DNA of 64,000 nucleotides, from the NCBI GenBank assembly GCA_025594325.1, contig JANHCV010000010.1, positions 1,426,001 to 1,490,000 of the forward strand. Reading direction: 5' to 3'. Source of the DNA: Blastocladiella emersonii ATCC 22665. Its lineage: Eukaryota > Blastocladiomycota > Blastocladiomycetes > Blastocladiales > Blastocladiaceae. How positions within the stretch are numbered: position 1 is the first letter of the stretch; each line of letters starts with the position of its first letter. Shown here piece by piece: positions 1 to 10,235 of this stretch. A program made the translations under genes and the position numbers. The notes under the pieces are model-generated. The model was given only the letters and a program-made list of their open reading frames with translations. It was not told where the DNA came from and made no database searches.

Positions 1-678
1 GACCCGGTCAAGGCGACGCTCACCTACATGCTGGCCGTGCGCGGGTACTGGGAGAGGTTTGTCGGCTGCCGCGACCGCATCGCCAACCTCAACCACTCGG
101 TGATGACCGAGCTCGAGCAGATCGCGAACTATTTCATCGAGTGGGAGAAGATGGTCGACGACCGCGTCGCGCAGGCCGACGGGACCGCGGCCGCGCGCGC
201 CGCTCTCAAGGCCAAGTTCTTCATCCCCGCGACCACGTACACGGTGCTGGTCGAGTCGATCGCCTCGTTCAAGTCGGTCGCGCGCCGGCTGCTCCAGACC
301 GGTGTCTCGCCCGTGGTCCCGGTTGAGGTTTGCGACACGTTCATGAACCAGTTCCTCAAGGACTTGCACGCTGCCACCGCGCCTGCGCCCGTGCCGCAGA
401 TCAAGCACATCCAGGACACGGCCGTCAAGATGCACCGGTTCAACGCGGCGCTGCTGCGCGACGCGGCCAAGAAGAACAGCGTGCCCAAGCACTACGACGG
501 ACCGGCCCCGCTCCAGTTCCTTGTCGCGGCGAGCACGCCCGCCGAGCTCTGGTTCGGGCGCAAGTACGAGAACGACTCGGACGGCGGCGGGACTCGCGGC
601 AAGCAGGGCGGGTCCAGCTCGAACCAGGAGGACGTGCGGCGTGTCTTTGGTACCGCCCGCAGTAACCTCCTCAGCTAG
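1..678 (+). CDS. 3' part of an unrecognised gene (5' end outside the window)
   Basis: The reading frame is open from base 1 to a TAG at 676-678 and continues upstream of the first Met (base 28), so this is the last 225 or so residues of a longer protein. The visible part is mostly helical and charged, with a conserved-looking stretch rich in Trp, Phe and acidic residues near its start (GYWERFVGCRDR, then FIEWEKMVDDR) and a Gly/Ser-rich tail near the C-terminus. There is no signal peptide, membrane segment or catalytic motif in this part. I do not recognise the family. The next gene lies on the opposite strand and converges on it, 126 bp away. Coding status is supported by frame length and by codon use like that of the neighbours. 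Confidence 0.7.
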   Translation, partial: DPVKATLTYMLAVRGYWERFVGCRDRIANLNHSVMTELEQIANYFIEWEKMVDDRVAQADGTAAARAALKAKFFIPATTYTVLVESIASFKSVARRLLQTGVSPVVPVEVCDTFMNQFLKDLHAATAPAPVPQIKHIQDTAVKMHRFNAALLRDAAKKNSVPKHYDGPAPLQFLVAASTPAELWFGRKYENDSDGGGTRGKQGGSSSNQEDVRRVFGTARSNLLS

Positions 679-804
679 GAGGGTAAAAACCGACAGCAAC
701 GAAGAGTAATGTCATTCACGACCAATTTGCACAATATCACCTCCTTCTTGTTCATCGACTACGATCCTCGAGCGCTGTGGCGACCCCCGAAACGCGTCTA
801 GTAC

Positions 805-2526
805 CTAGTACGGTTGGAAGATGGCCGGCTCTCGGTCCAAGTACTCGCTGAACAGCTCGCGCAGGGCCTCGCTGGGGCCATCGCGCAAGTAGCCGATCTT
901 GAGTGCACCTTTACGTTTGAGCCCAAGCGCGAACAAAATCATGTACCCGGCCTCGGTGAAGTAATTGCCTGCCACGTGGAGCTTCTCGACCGAATCGGAC
1001 AAGTTGTTGGCAATCTTGATGGCCGAGATGTCCGTCAGCTGGCAGGACGCAAGATTGATTTCCAAGAGCGAGAGCGGAGCGTGTTGCATAATTGTCGCGA
1101 CGCCAACGTCATTGATACCGCACCCGGCGAGGGAGAGGACTTGAAGACGCGGTCCAAGTAGACGCGGAAGCAGCGACCGCGCGTTACAACTCAAGCGAAG
1201 CGGGAATCCGTCAAGGTACAGCGACTCGAGGGCCGGGAAAAAGTGCTCGCCACTCGGCGGCGCGTCTCCGATGATGTCCCAGATGCTTGGGTCAAACTCT
1301 GGCTCGCCTCGAACAGGATCGCTCTGCCGGAACTCGAGGATTTTGAGCGAAGGCCGCTGGCGGCTCGCGAGGGCCGCGATCGCATACACGTTTACATCCA
1401 AGTTGTTGAGGGAAAGCTCCTCGAGCGAGTCCGGAAGTTGAGCAAAAAGGGCCTCCAGGCCGGCCCGCATATCAAGGGTTGGAATATCGTTGAGAAGCAA
1501 TCGTTTAAGCTGCACAGGAAATGATCGGGCGAGTACCCTCACTGCCATCCCTGCAATACGGTTAGAGCTGAGATTCAGCTCCTCAAGTCCCGCGGGCAAG
1601 CAAGCTGCAATGATACCGGTTGTATCGCCATCCATGTTGCATTCTGTCAGGTCAAGTGCCCTGAGGCTGGCGGGCAGCCCGTTTCCGAGGTACATGGCGC
1701 TTGTCCAGTCGAGTGCACAATGTAGGAGTTTGAGCTTGACCAGGGACTGAGGAAGACGCTGCAGGTTGCGCGCAAAATGCGGATGAGTTAGGTCTTCGCC
1801 AAAGATCTCGAGGGACTGGATGGTGCTGGGCAGCGTCAGCGTTGGTTCGGGCGCGCATCGAGACGTGATGCGATTTGAACGAAGGCGCAGCTTGACGAGA
1901 GAAGGCGGAAGCTCGAGGGCACACAAGCGCGGGAAGTCAAGATCGACCATGTCCAGGGTCAAGCGAGTGATGGGATGGCCGGGAATCGCGAGAGCGCGAT
2001 TGAGGTGCTGAATTCCGTGCATGGAGATCCGACGAGCGCAGATGACGAGCTTCGAGTTCCCCGCCATGACTTGCGCGCCAAGTCGTGCACACTCGATGTC
2101 GCCCATTGCAACCTTGCCGCCCGTGACGACCCCAGCGCTAGCCATATCGCGAAGTCGTTGAGCCTCGACGATTTCACCGCGTTCTTCGAGCCACGTGGCC
2201 ACTTTATTACAGCTGTCGGGGAAGACCTGTGGCACGTCCATGATAACAGCGGCCCACAGGGGAAGCGTCTGGTAGGTCAGCGGGAGCCCCGAGTCGCGCC
2301 AAAACTCGAAGACTTCGTAGTGGCGATGCTCGGCCGCCATTTCAAAGGCGGCCACCGTGTGCTGCAACGGATGTCCATGGACGAGCATGTATCGGAGGGC
2401 GGCCGCGCATCCAATGGCACACGCCTCGTCGACCGAACGAGACAGGACGGCCCGGTCAATCATTCGGTAAGTACCTGGAATGAGAGCTCGCGGAGCAACG
2501 CGAAGGTACGGTGCAAGCCCGCTCAT
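805..2526 (-). CDS. leucine-rich-repeat (RNI-like) protein with ankyrin-like N-terminus
   Basis: A single open frame of 573 residues. Residues about 45-130 resemble the ankyrin-like repeats of Blastocladiomycota proteins (AFEMAAEHRHYEVFEFW followed by a SGLPLTY turn). From about residue 170 to 540 there are many leucine-rich repeats of the ribonuclease-inhibitor kind (LTECNMDGD, LNLSSNRI, LSLAGCGIND, INLASCQLTD), suggesting a curved protein-binding scaffold, possibly in an F-box-like adaptor. The first Met in frame is at 2526, but the frame stays open upstream with PELVDRILTEAIRLH, which looks like an F-box-type beginning, up to a stop. An ATG at 2642-2640 starts MQHVEISQILPNLP in another frame, and a single-base shift would join the two. 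The true N-terminus is therefore probably longer or broken. No catalytic role is implied. Confidence 0.75.
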   Translation of the reverse strand: MSGLAPYLRVAPRALIPGTYRMIDRAVLSRSVDEACAIGCAAALRYMLVHGHPLQHTVAAFEMAAEHRHYEVFEFWRDSGLPLTYQTLPLWAAVIMDVPQVFPDSCNKVATWLEERGEIVEAQRLRDMASAGVVTGGKVAMGDIECARLGAQVMAGNSKLVICARRISMHGIQHLNRALAIPGHPITRLTLDMVDLDFPRLCALELPPSLVKLRLRSNRITSRCAPEPTLTLPSTIQSLEIFGEDLTHPHFARNLQRLPQSLVKLKLLHCALDWTSAMYLGNGLPASLRALDLTECNMDGDTTGIIAACLPAGLEELNLSSNRIAGMAVRVLARSFPVQLKRLLLNDIPTLDMRAGLEALFAQLPDSLEELSLNNLDVNVYAIAALASRQRPSLKILEFRQSDPVRGEPEFDPSIWDIIGDAPPSGEHFFPALESLYLDGFPLRLSCNARSLLPRLLGPRLQVLSLAGCGINDVGVATIMQHAPLSLLEINLASCQLTDISAIKIANNLSDSVEKLHVAGNYFTEAGYMILFALGLKRKGALKIGYLRDGPSEALRELFSEYLDREPAIFQPY

Positions 2527-2799
2527 GGACTCGGGAGTGTCGCCGCTGGATGCGTGGAGGCGTATGGCCTCGGTGAGAATCCGGTCAACAAGCTCAGGAA
2601 CGGCAAGTTTGGGAGAATTTGGCTGATTTCAACGTGTTGCATGGTGTTTGCATCAAGTGATTATTCATTCGATGGCATTTTTGTAAGGGTGGGAAGGAAA
2701 GGGGGAAGCGGGATGCTTTCGGGTCCGCGATGTGGCGTCGTTTGGGGTTTGATCACATGATATCGCAACGCGTCTCGCGGCACGTCTCGCGTTGTTGTC

Positions 2800-3198
2800 G
2801 TGCGAGGTGTAGGCGTCAAAGGAAGGGAGCGCGGACGTTTTTTTTTCCGCATCCTCGTCCTCGACCTGCGCAACCTCAGCGACCCCGTCCAGTCGCTGGC
2901 CGAGCACACAGACACCGCAACGTGCCTCGCGCTCTCGCCGTCGGACTCCACGCTCGCGTCGGTCAGCTTTGACAAGACGGTCAAGCTGTGGAACGTGGAC
3001 TCGGCGACCGCCAAGCTGACGCTCAGCTCGGCGCGCGACCCGGGGCTCAAGGGGCTCGTCGCGTGCGCGTGGTGCCTCGACCACGAGGGCGTCCTTGCCG
3101 TCAGTGGCCACAAGGGTTCGGCCGTGCTCGACCTCGGCGCTGACGACGTGGTCCTCCCGATCACCACGCTTGGCGCCGACTACCCCATTGTGATTTGA
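2800..3198 (+). pseudogene. WD40 fragment resembling the C-terminus of PWP1
   Basis: A short frame of 132 residues. From base 2851 on it reads as the last one to two WD40 blades of a periodic-tryptophan-protein-1-like protein: VLDLRNLSDPVQSLAEHTD, then a blade ending DKTVKLWNV, then ARDPGLKGLVACAWCLD and LAVSGHKGSAVLDL. PWP1 is a nucleolar WD40 protein of about 500 residues needed for ribosome biogenesis, so three quarters of the gene is missing. There is no upstream WD40 sequence in any frame before it; the 5' side is the promoter region of the divergent LRR gene. I read it as a truncated duplicate that stayed mostly open. A real gene with far-upstream exons is unlikely in this compact region. 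The family match is by eye. Confidence 0.5.
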
Positions 3199-3293
3199 TT
3201 TGATTTGATCGCGTGGCGAGCTCGTTCCCGCACCGCTTGCTTCGCGACCCACCCGCCTCTGGTTCCCAACGAGCGGTTACGGGTCCTTTGTGT

Positions 3294-3394
3294 ATATATC
3301 CAACCTAACTCGTGTGCCTGATAGGTTTCAATTGCTCCCACAGAAACTCAGCTTCGCTAAAGCTACAGCTGAGAATATATCCAACCTAACTCGT
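3294..3394. repeat. 20-nt direct repeat, 81 bp apart, in a gene-free stretch
   Basis: The 20-mer ATATATCCAACCTAACTCGT occurs at 3294-3313 and again, unchanged, at 3375-3394. A tetranucleotide GCGA repeat (about 5 units) follows at 3441-3461. The interval 3200-3894 otherwise shows no convincing coding frame. The repeats are locally AT-rich compared with their surroundings. Confidence 0.8.
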
Positions 3395-3894
3395 TTTCCG
3401 ATCTCTCATTCCATTCCATTTATTTCCGTTTCTCGAATGAGCGAGCGAGCGAGCGAGCGAGTCCAAGTCCGCGCAATCAAGGACCCTCGCTGTCCGTTAC
3501 GAAGCCGGTTTAGGGATCGACGATGAAAAATCTGTAGGACCTGTACTTATGCCGTAGCACTGCCACATGACAGTGGCCGTGGTGGACTTGTTGGGGATGG
3601 AGCTGCAGGTGTGGTCGGTAAGCGGTGGCGAAGCGGGTGGCACGGGCGGGGTGGCGCAGCAGCGGGACGAGGAGCACTAGCGACAGACCCCCTGCTTGCG
3701 GCTGACCGCTCCACCATCCTCGCTCTCGCATGTCGTGCACTCAAAGCCGTCCAAAAAGATCGACATCTCAAACATTCAGACCTTGAGTATTGGACTACTC
3801 AGACGTCAGCCCTGCAAACGATGCTGGGTCACAGAACAACCCGAATATCACGTCCGACTGTTCCGTGTATTCCATTCCAGTCACACCCCCCCCC

Positions 3895-6240
3895 CTAATC
3901 TCCGTCCTCGCGGACAAACACAAACCCGGGCACCCGCGCGTCGTACGCGTACCTCTCACTCTCGCTCGCGCCGCCACCAGGCCGCTGGACAACGACCACG
4001 GGCCCGTACGGCGCGTTCGCGTCGACCACGAGTTCCAGTTTCACCGCTTCCGCGTCCGCGTCCGCACCCAGCAGCGGCACGACCGAGTCATGCACGACGA
4101 CCCGGCCCAGCCACAGATCGAACACGATGAACGTCCCCGCGCGCGTGATGACGGCCGCGCGAGCCGCGGAGATGCACGCGGCGACCGCTGGGCTGTCGAG
4201 GACGAGTTGGCGCCCGATCGGCATGCCCGACCCCCTAATGACGGGCTGCATGGACGCGACGGGCGGGCCAGAGTCGAGGAGCAGCCTGACGCCGCCGCAC
4301 TTGCTCTCGATGTGGTGTTCTCTCGGATAGCGAGAGGGGAGGAGGAGCGCGGGCGGGTGCGGCGCCGGGCCGAGGTGGTGGTAGATGCCGTGCGCCGGGC
4401 CGACGATCGCGGCGGTGGCGGAGGGACGGCTCGTTGTGGGTCTTGCGCTGGCGCTTGCGCGACCGCGGCTCGAAACGGCGGCCGCGTCGTTGGAATCCGA
4501 CTCGTCCTCGCCGTTGTCGTCGTGGCGCGCGCGTTTCCGCCCCCGCGGGGGCGACGGCGCGCGCCGCGCCGCGGGCCCCGCCGCGAGGTCGGGCAGCGCG
4601 ACCGCCGACGCGTTGCGCGATTGCGAGTCCGACACCAGTACCGGCGCGGTGACCTTGGCGATGAGCGACGGCTGGATACGTTTCCGCCCGTCCTTGGTCG
4701 TCGTGACGCGCTGCGGCGCCTGGAGATGCTCTGCGATCGGGATCGCGGGGAGCGGTGCGGCGGGCGCGTGGGCGACCTGGCTGTGGTCGATAGCCTCGGC
4801 GCGGGTCGGGTCCATGCCGTTCTCGACGAGGCGCGCGTGGAGGACCGCGTCGGGGACGGCGGGCCCACCCAGCAGGTCGAGCGAGGCGGGGAGGCGGACG
4901 CCGACGACGCGGCCCTCGCGCGAGCACGCGAGCAAGACGCGGGCGTCGGGGGACCACGCGAGGTCGGTGACGTCCGAGTCGAAGGCGGCGTCGAGGACGA
5001 GCACGGGCTGCGTCGCGAGCGCCCACACCGAGACTTGCCGGTCGTTGGCGCCGAGCGCGACGACGGGCGTCGGGGTCCCCGTGATACTGTCCTGCACCAA
5101 AACGGGCGCAAATTTCGCGACACAGATGGGCGCCGTGTGGCCGACGAGGTGCAGCGTGCGCGACGCGTGGGTCCACTTGCCGCGCGGGAGGAGCGCCGCG
5201 ACGTGCACGCCGTTGCTGACGGCGTTGGCGCACGCGACGTACGAGCCGTCGGGGGAAAAGGACGGGCGGCGGACGAGCACGGCGGCGCCGCCCGTGCCCT
5301 GCAGGAAGGCGTGGGTCACGCGCGACTCGACGGTCCACGTTTGCGTGTTCCACAGGATCGCGGACCCGTCGTCGGATTGCGAGACCAGGTAGGTGCCGAC
5401 GGGGTCGAAGGCGAGGCCTTTCACGAAGGACGAGTGCTGGCAGCGTGCGACGCGGTCTACGGTGTGTTTGAGCGGGTTAGCGGGGTTCAGGTAGTCGTGG
5501 TGTAGCAGCGTGAGTGTACCGAAGGTGACGCCGTCCCAGATCATGACCGTATTGTCAAGCGAGCACGAGGCGAGGAAGCGGTTGTCGTGGGACCACGCGA
5601 GGTCAATGACGTCGCTCTCCATGGACGGCAGCTTGCGCACGAAGCTGAGGGTCTCGGGGTACGACTTGGCGCCGGCGCCGCCCGACATGAGGGCCGAGAC
5701 CTGGCACGGACGCCTGAACACGAGCGCAGGGGGGTCAGCGAGTGAGTCGAGTTACCGTCCAGCAACGAACGTACTTTTCGAGCTGCCAAACGACGAGCGA
5801 CCCGTCCTCTGCGCCCGAGGCGAGGAAAAAGCCCGTCTTGCTGGCCCAGCGGACGCACATGACGCCGCCGTCGTGGCGCTTGCCGGCGAACAGCTCCTTG
5901 GGGGTGGCCGGGCTGACGCACGCGGCGTGGTCGACGATGGCGTGCAGGCTCCACATGCGGACAAAGTGGTCTATCACACACGAGCTCGTCAAACATCGTC
6001 GCGCGCAGACTCGACGTCGAGCGTACCGCTCCCGCCAGTGACGACGCGCTCGTTGTCGGGGTGAATGTCGATGGAGAAGATGGACGAGCGCTGGTGCACG
6101 GTTGCCGCAGCAGCATTACCAGCGAGCTCCCCGACCGCGGACGGCGTGGCGGTGCCGTGCTGCACAAAGTTGGGGACGAGCAGCTCGACGTCGGCGTGCG
6201 GCGCGTCGGGCGCCGCGGGGATCGAGTTGCGCCGTGTCAT
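3895..6240 (-). CDS. HIR1: HIRA/Hir1 histone H3.3 chaperone subunit
   Basis: Three exons (6240-6027, 5970-5775, 5713-3895; introns of 56 and 61 nt) give 742 residues. The family is the WD40 subunit of the HIR/HIRA complex, which deposits H3-H4 independently of replication in the nucleus. Seven WD40 repeats fill residues 40 to about 400: IFSIDIHPDNERVVTGGSD across intron 1, MCVRWASKTGFFLASGAEDG, VIDLAWSHDNRFLASCSLDN and so on. Around residue 475 is KDGRKRIQP, the B-domain motif that binds Asf1 in this family. A basic linker follows, then a Hira domain (MQPVIRGSGM, ITRAGTFIVFDLW) to the stop. The protein is shorter than human HIRA (1017) and yeast Hir1 (840), mostly in the C-terminal region. 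An in-frame upstream ATG at 6363 would add 41 residues. It is divergent from the MFS gene, 432 bp away. Confidence 0.93.
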
Positions 6241-6672
6241 GGCGTCGGGGTCAGTTACATGGGGTGCCGGAAGTGACGAGCGGAAGAGAGAGAAGGGGTC
6301 GTCCGCGGAGACTTGCGCGCCACGGTGACGACGCGAACGAACGCGCCCGTCAGCTGAGGCCACGCCGCTCTCTCCTCGCCCTCTCGCCGCGATTATCAGC
6401 TGCTATCGCGGGCAAACGGAGCAGGCAGGGCGGCGCCGCACCTGGATCGCCGCTCTTGTCCGCGCTCGCGAAAGCGTGACGTAGAGGCCGCGGCGGGAGT
6501 CGGACCTCGTGGCTCAGCCGGCGTCTCCCCGCGCCGGTCACCCGGTGTCTCCCTTCCCCCTCCGCCGTGCCTCGCCCTCGCCCGCTGCCTCGGCGTCATC
6601 CCCTTTCCCTCTCCCCTCAGCGATCGCCGTCCGACGCGCGACACGACTCGACTTTGCAACGGATCAACGACG

Positions 6673-8279
6673 ATGCCTGGCTCGCCCGCACTGAGGGCTG
6701 CAGCCCCTGCCGCTTCCGCCCTGCTGGACGTCCCGGACAAGCCGGCGCCAGGCACAACGGCAACAGCGACGCCGACGCCGCGCCGCGGGACCGTGTCGTC
6801 GTACCAGTCCCTGTCGGAGTACGTGACGTCGGCCGCTGCGACGGAAGCCGCCGAGGCGGGCGACGGTGCCGTTGATCCCCTCGCGGACCTCGGCGACTCG
6901 CACCGCCCGTGGTACCAGCGCCGCGCCACGATTGCGTGGCTCGTCGGGTTCTCGCTGTTCGTGGGTACGGGTTTCGGGTGAAGGGGATCATGGGTGGGAT
7001 CAGACGCTGACGTTGCGGGGTGATGAGTAGACATGGTTGTGTACGGCGCCATCGTGCCGATCCTACCCTCGCTCGCGCACGACGAGCTCGATATTGACGA
7101 GGCGTCGCTCGGGTTCCTGTTCGGGTCCTACGGTACTTGACTCTCGCACCCACACCCTCACCAGCGACTGACTCGCATCCCACCGTAGCCCTCGGCCTGC
7201 TCATCTCGACCCCGCCCATCGCGTACCTGTCGGACCGGTACCGCAACCGCAAATGGCCCATGGTCCTGGGCCTCGCGGGCCTGACGGGGACCACCATCAT
7301 GTTCGCCCTCGCGAAAACCTACTGGCAGCTCCTGGCCGCGCGCGTGCTGCAGGGCTTCAGCGCGGGCGCGCCGTGGACCGTCGGCCTCTCCCTGCTCGCC
7401 GACGTGTACCCGAGCGCCGCCCTCGGCAGTGTGATCGGTCCCGTCCTCGCGTGCAACCACGCCGGGTTCCTCGCGGGCCCCGTCATCGGCGGCTGGCTGT
7501 TCCAGTACGCCGGGTACATGGCACCGTTCGCGTTTGCCGCGGCGTTGGCGGCAGCGAACCTCGCGCTCCGGCTCGTCGTGGACGAGTCGCCGCACATGGC
7601 CGCCGCGGCGCAGGGCGAGGTCGAGCCGCTCCTCGCGCACGCCGGGTCGGACGAGACGCTCACGGAAGTCCCGCCGCGCCCCGCGGAACCGCTCGGGATG
7701 CTCGACCTCCTGCGCGGGCGGCCCGTGCAGCTGTCGATCCTCGTGACCGTCGTCGTCGGCGGCATCTTCTCGGGGCTCGAGCCCACGCTCCCGCTGCACC
7801 TCGGCGCCGCGTACCGCCTCTCGCCCAGCGCCATCGGGTCCGTGTTCGTGTCGCTGATCGTGCCGTCCATGTTCACATCCACCGCCGCCGGCCAGCTGAG
7901 CGACCGGTACGGCGGCGGCGCCGTGTTGGCCGTCGGCCTCGCGCTCCTCGCGATCCTGGCCCCGCTCGCCGCGATCCCGCACCTCCCCCTGTGGGGCATG
8001 GTGTGCGCGCTGGTCCTGTTCGGCGGCGCGCAGGGGTTCGCCATGACGCCGGTCATTCCGGCCATGGCGCGGTACGTGGCCAGCAGGGGGAGCAGCTCGT
8101 ACGCGAGCGTGTACGCCAACTTCAACCTCGCGTACTCGGTGGCCATCTTGCTGGGGCCGTCCGTCGCGGGGAACTTGTACGCGAAGCTCGGGTTCGCGGC
8201 CGAGATGTGGATCTTTGCCGGCACGCTCGCTGCGCTGCTTGTGGTGATTGCGGCGGTCGGGGTCAGACACTTTTCGTGA
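6673..8279 (+). CDS. MFS transporter, DHA1/vesicular-amine-transporter-like
   Basis: Three exons (6673-6964, 7031-7132, 7189-8279) encode 494 residues. Splicing joins FSLFVD to MVVYGAIVPILP, which recreates the TM1 signature of vesicular monoamine and DHA1-type drug:H+ antiporters (an Asp in TM1 followed by YG-IVPILP). The loop 2-3 motif of MFS proteins is clear (YLSDRYRNRKWPM), as is motif C in TM5 (GFLAGPVIGGWLFQYAGY). About 12 hydrophobic helices are visible, with a central loop rich in Glu and Pro (residues about 270-310) and a second SDRYGG motif in the C-terminal half. The N-terminal 95 residues are cytosolic and Ala/Pro-rich. The likely role is proton-coupled export or vesicle loading of a small cation. 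The substrate cannot be told from sequence. Confidence 0.9.
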
Positions 8280-8693
8280 TGGCGAATAGACACTTGTTCA
8301 AGCTTCAGACAAGGCATCAACTCGGAGACACCCGACGCGTCAACGTGGCCCACGGACGCGGCACTCGTCCGTCAGCTCTGAGACGCGACGCACGTACGGC
8401 TCGGCTCTAAGGCGCGACACGTCCGTGAGCTCAGAGACGCGCAACGCGGCCCAGTGTTGCTGAATCTCGCTCAGAGGTGCTGAGACGAGACGAGTCCCTC
8501 AACTCGAGCATCTGGTGAGAGAACGGGTTTACAGTTAAAAAAGAGGGCAGCGGGGACCACACGCGCTTCCTCCTCCATTCATCGCCACCACCAAATAGTC
8601 AAGAAGTGTTGCTGAACGATCGGGATCCATGCATCATCATCAATCACCACCACACACCACCGGTACCATCAGGCAGGCGCAGCGCAAGTCAAT
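8280..8693. other. intergenic, tail-to-tail region
   Basis: The 414 bp between the MFS and eL6 stop codons contain only degenerate, loosely repeated GAGACGCGAC/CTCAGAG-like words (8320-8480) and an A-rich stretch near 8536. No gene is seen. Confidence 0.6.
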
Positions 8694-9353
8694 TTAGAAC
8701 TTGAGGAGGTGGGGGATCTGGCCGTTGGTCAGCGAGAAGGTGCCGGCCAGGTACTTGGCGAGGTTGGGGATCTTGGCGACCGTGGCGAGGAGCGCCTTGT
8801 CGACGGCCTTCTGGTCAGCGACGCGCGACGCGGGGAGCGCCGACAGGGCCGACTTGGGGTCGGCGAAGAAAGCCTCAGCCGACTTGGCGGCCTTGGGGGC
8901 GGCGGCCTTCTTGAAGTAGGCGTCGTCGAACTTGGTCACGTCAACGTTCGAGACATCGACCTTGGTCGAGGTGGCGATGACGTAGGCCTGCGACACACGG
9001 CGGATCGGGATGCCGTTGATCTTGTGGGGGCCGGTGACGAGGAGCAGGCCCGAGGCGAGCTGCTTGAGGAAGACCACGCGGCGGCCACGGAAGCGACCGG
9101 CGAGGAGGATCAGGACGGTGCCGGGGGTGATCGAGGCGCGGAGCTTGGCCGTCTTCGGGGCAGCCTTGCGCGACTTCTTGGGCTTGGCGGCGTCCTCGGC
9201 GGGGTAGAACTTGGCCGCCTTGGGGGCAGCGGGCGCGGCCTTCTTGGCGTGCTTGGGGGCAGCCTTGACCTTGTAGGCGCCCTTGAGCTTGTAGACCTTG
9301 GCGGCCGAGTACTTGGTGACGCCGGGGGCGATGAACTCGTTGGAGAAAGCCAT
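8694..9353 (-). CDS. RPL6: 60S ribosomal protein L6 (eL6)
   Basis: An intronless frame of 219 residues from MAFSNEFIAPG. The eL6 core is plain: LRASITPGTVLILLAGRFRG, RVVFLKQLASGLLLVTGPHK and NGIPIRRVSQAYVIATSTKV, followed by the lysine/alanine-rich C-terminal half ending PHLLKF. The protein belongs to the large cytosolic ribosomal subunit. The frame is open for 10 more residues upstream (MPLPSAAEVK, Met at 9383), but the CTGCTGCAG just upstream looks like a 3' splice site in the 5' untranslated region, as is common in ribosomal protein genes, so I chose the inner ATG at 9353. The N-terminal 70 residues carry repeated lysine-alanine-proline blocks, normal for eL6. Confidence 0.95.
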   Translation of the reverse strand: MAFSNEFIAPGVTKYSAAKVYKLKGAYKVKAAPKHAKKAAPAAPKAAKFYPAEDAAKPKKSRKAAPKTAKLRASITPGTVLILLAGRFRGRRVVFLKQLASGLLLVTGPHKINGIPIRRVSQAYVIATSTKVDVSNVDVTKFDDAYFKKAAAPKAAKSAEAFFADPKSALSALPASRVADQKAVDKALLATVAKIPNLAKYLAGTFSLTNGQIPHLLKF

Positions 9354-9383
9354 TTTAACCTCTGCAGCAGACGGGAGCGGCAA

Positions 9384-10235
9384 GGCAGACGGGTCAGATT
9401 CAGAGGTTCAGCAGGGGGAGCGGGGGAACAGCTGCAAGAGCACACCGCCAAGTCCGCGACGACCACGCGAGCGACGACGCCACCGCCACCAAAAACCGCA
9501 GGAGCAGCGTTCCCCTACCGCGGCCGGAACAGCGGCCGCACGGCGAGAAATTCGACCACCGCACACAAACTCACCAGACAGCTTTTGCCGCAAGGTCGTA
9601 GGTTCACCCCACACCAGCGAGAGGGCAGCCGTCCGGCGAGCCTGCGGCGGTCCGCCAGCGTAGCGGTCGCGAGGTGCGCACGACCATCCAGCATGCAGTG
9701 CGCAGCGGGCGAGCAGAGCTCCAGCCAGGCGCGGGGGTTTTCAGGTGCACGTTACGCCGCCCAGCGTAAAATTCCATGGTGTTGATGCATAGTGGCGTGG
9801 TAACGGCGGGGGCGGCGTAACGGCGTAGTTTCGAGGTGGGGCGGCGTGGCGTCGGGGCGGATGGACAGTCGTGCTCACCGCGGTGGCGGCGGGTGGGCGA
9901 TCGCAGCTTCACCACCACCCAGCTGGCGGCCAGCGGTCCGCCGGGGCGACGGCGTGGTGTGCGGGTGTCGGTCGTCGTCGTCGCGAGTCGTCGTGGAGGC
10001 GGTGTGCAGCAGTTCATTGCAAGCGTTTGCGTACACGCAACGGCTGTGGTTGGGAGAGGGGGCCGAGAATGTGGCGCGACGAAGGGAAAAACTGGTCGGT
10101 GGTGGCTGAACTCGCGAAACGTGAGTGGCGCTCAGCCACTTTTTGGTGGTCGGTCGCTGCGAAGGTCGCTCCTCGCCCTCAGCGTCGTTGCGAACCTGCT
10201 TACGTTAACACTGGAACGAGGGCAGCCACGCTACC
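9384..10235. other. gene-free interval upstream of eL6
   Basis: About 850 bp, probably containing the eL6 promoter and 5' untranslated exon. Frames here are short shadows without protein-like features. No repeat or RNA gene was recognised. Confidence 0.5.

Noticed and set aside
3790-5505. Plus-strand frame of 571 residues opposite HIRA
   Set aside because: Antisense shadow of exon 3 of HIRA, which carries WD40 repeats and the Asf1-binding motif.
7158-8270. Minus-strand frame of 370 residues opposite the MFS gene
   Set aside because: Arg/Glu/Gly-rich antisense shadow; the sense strand has clear transporter motifs.
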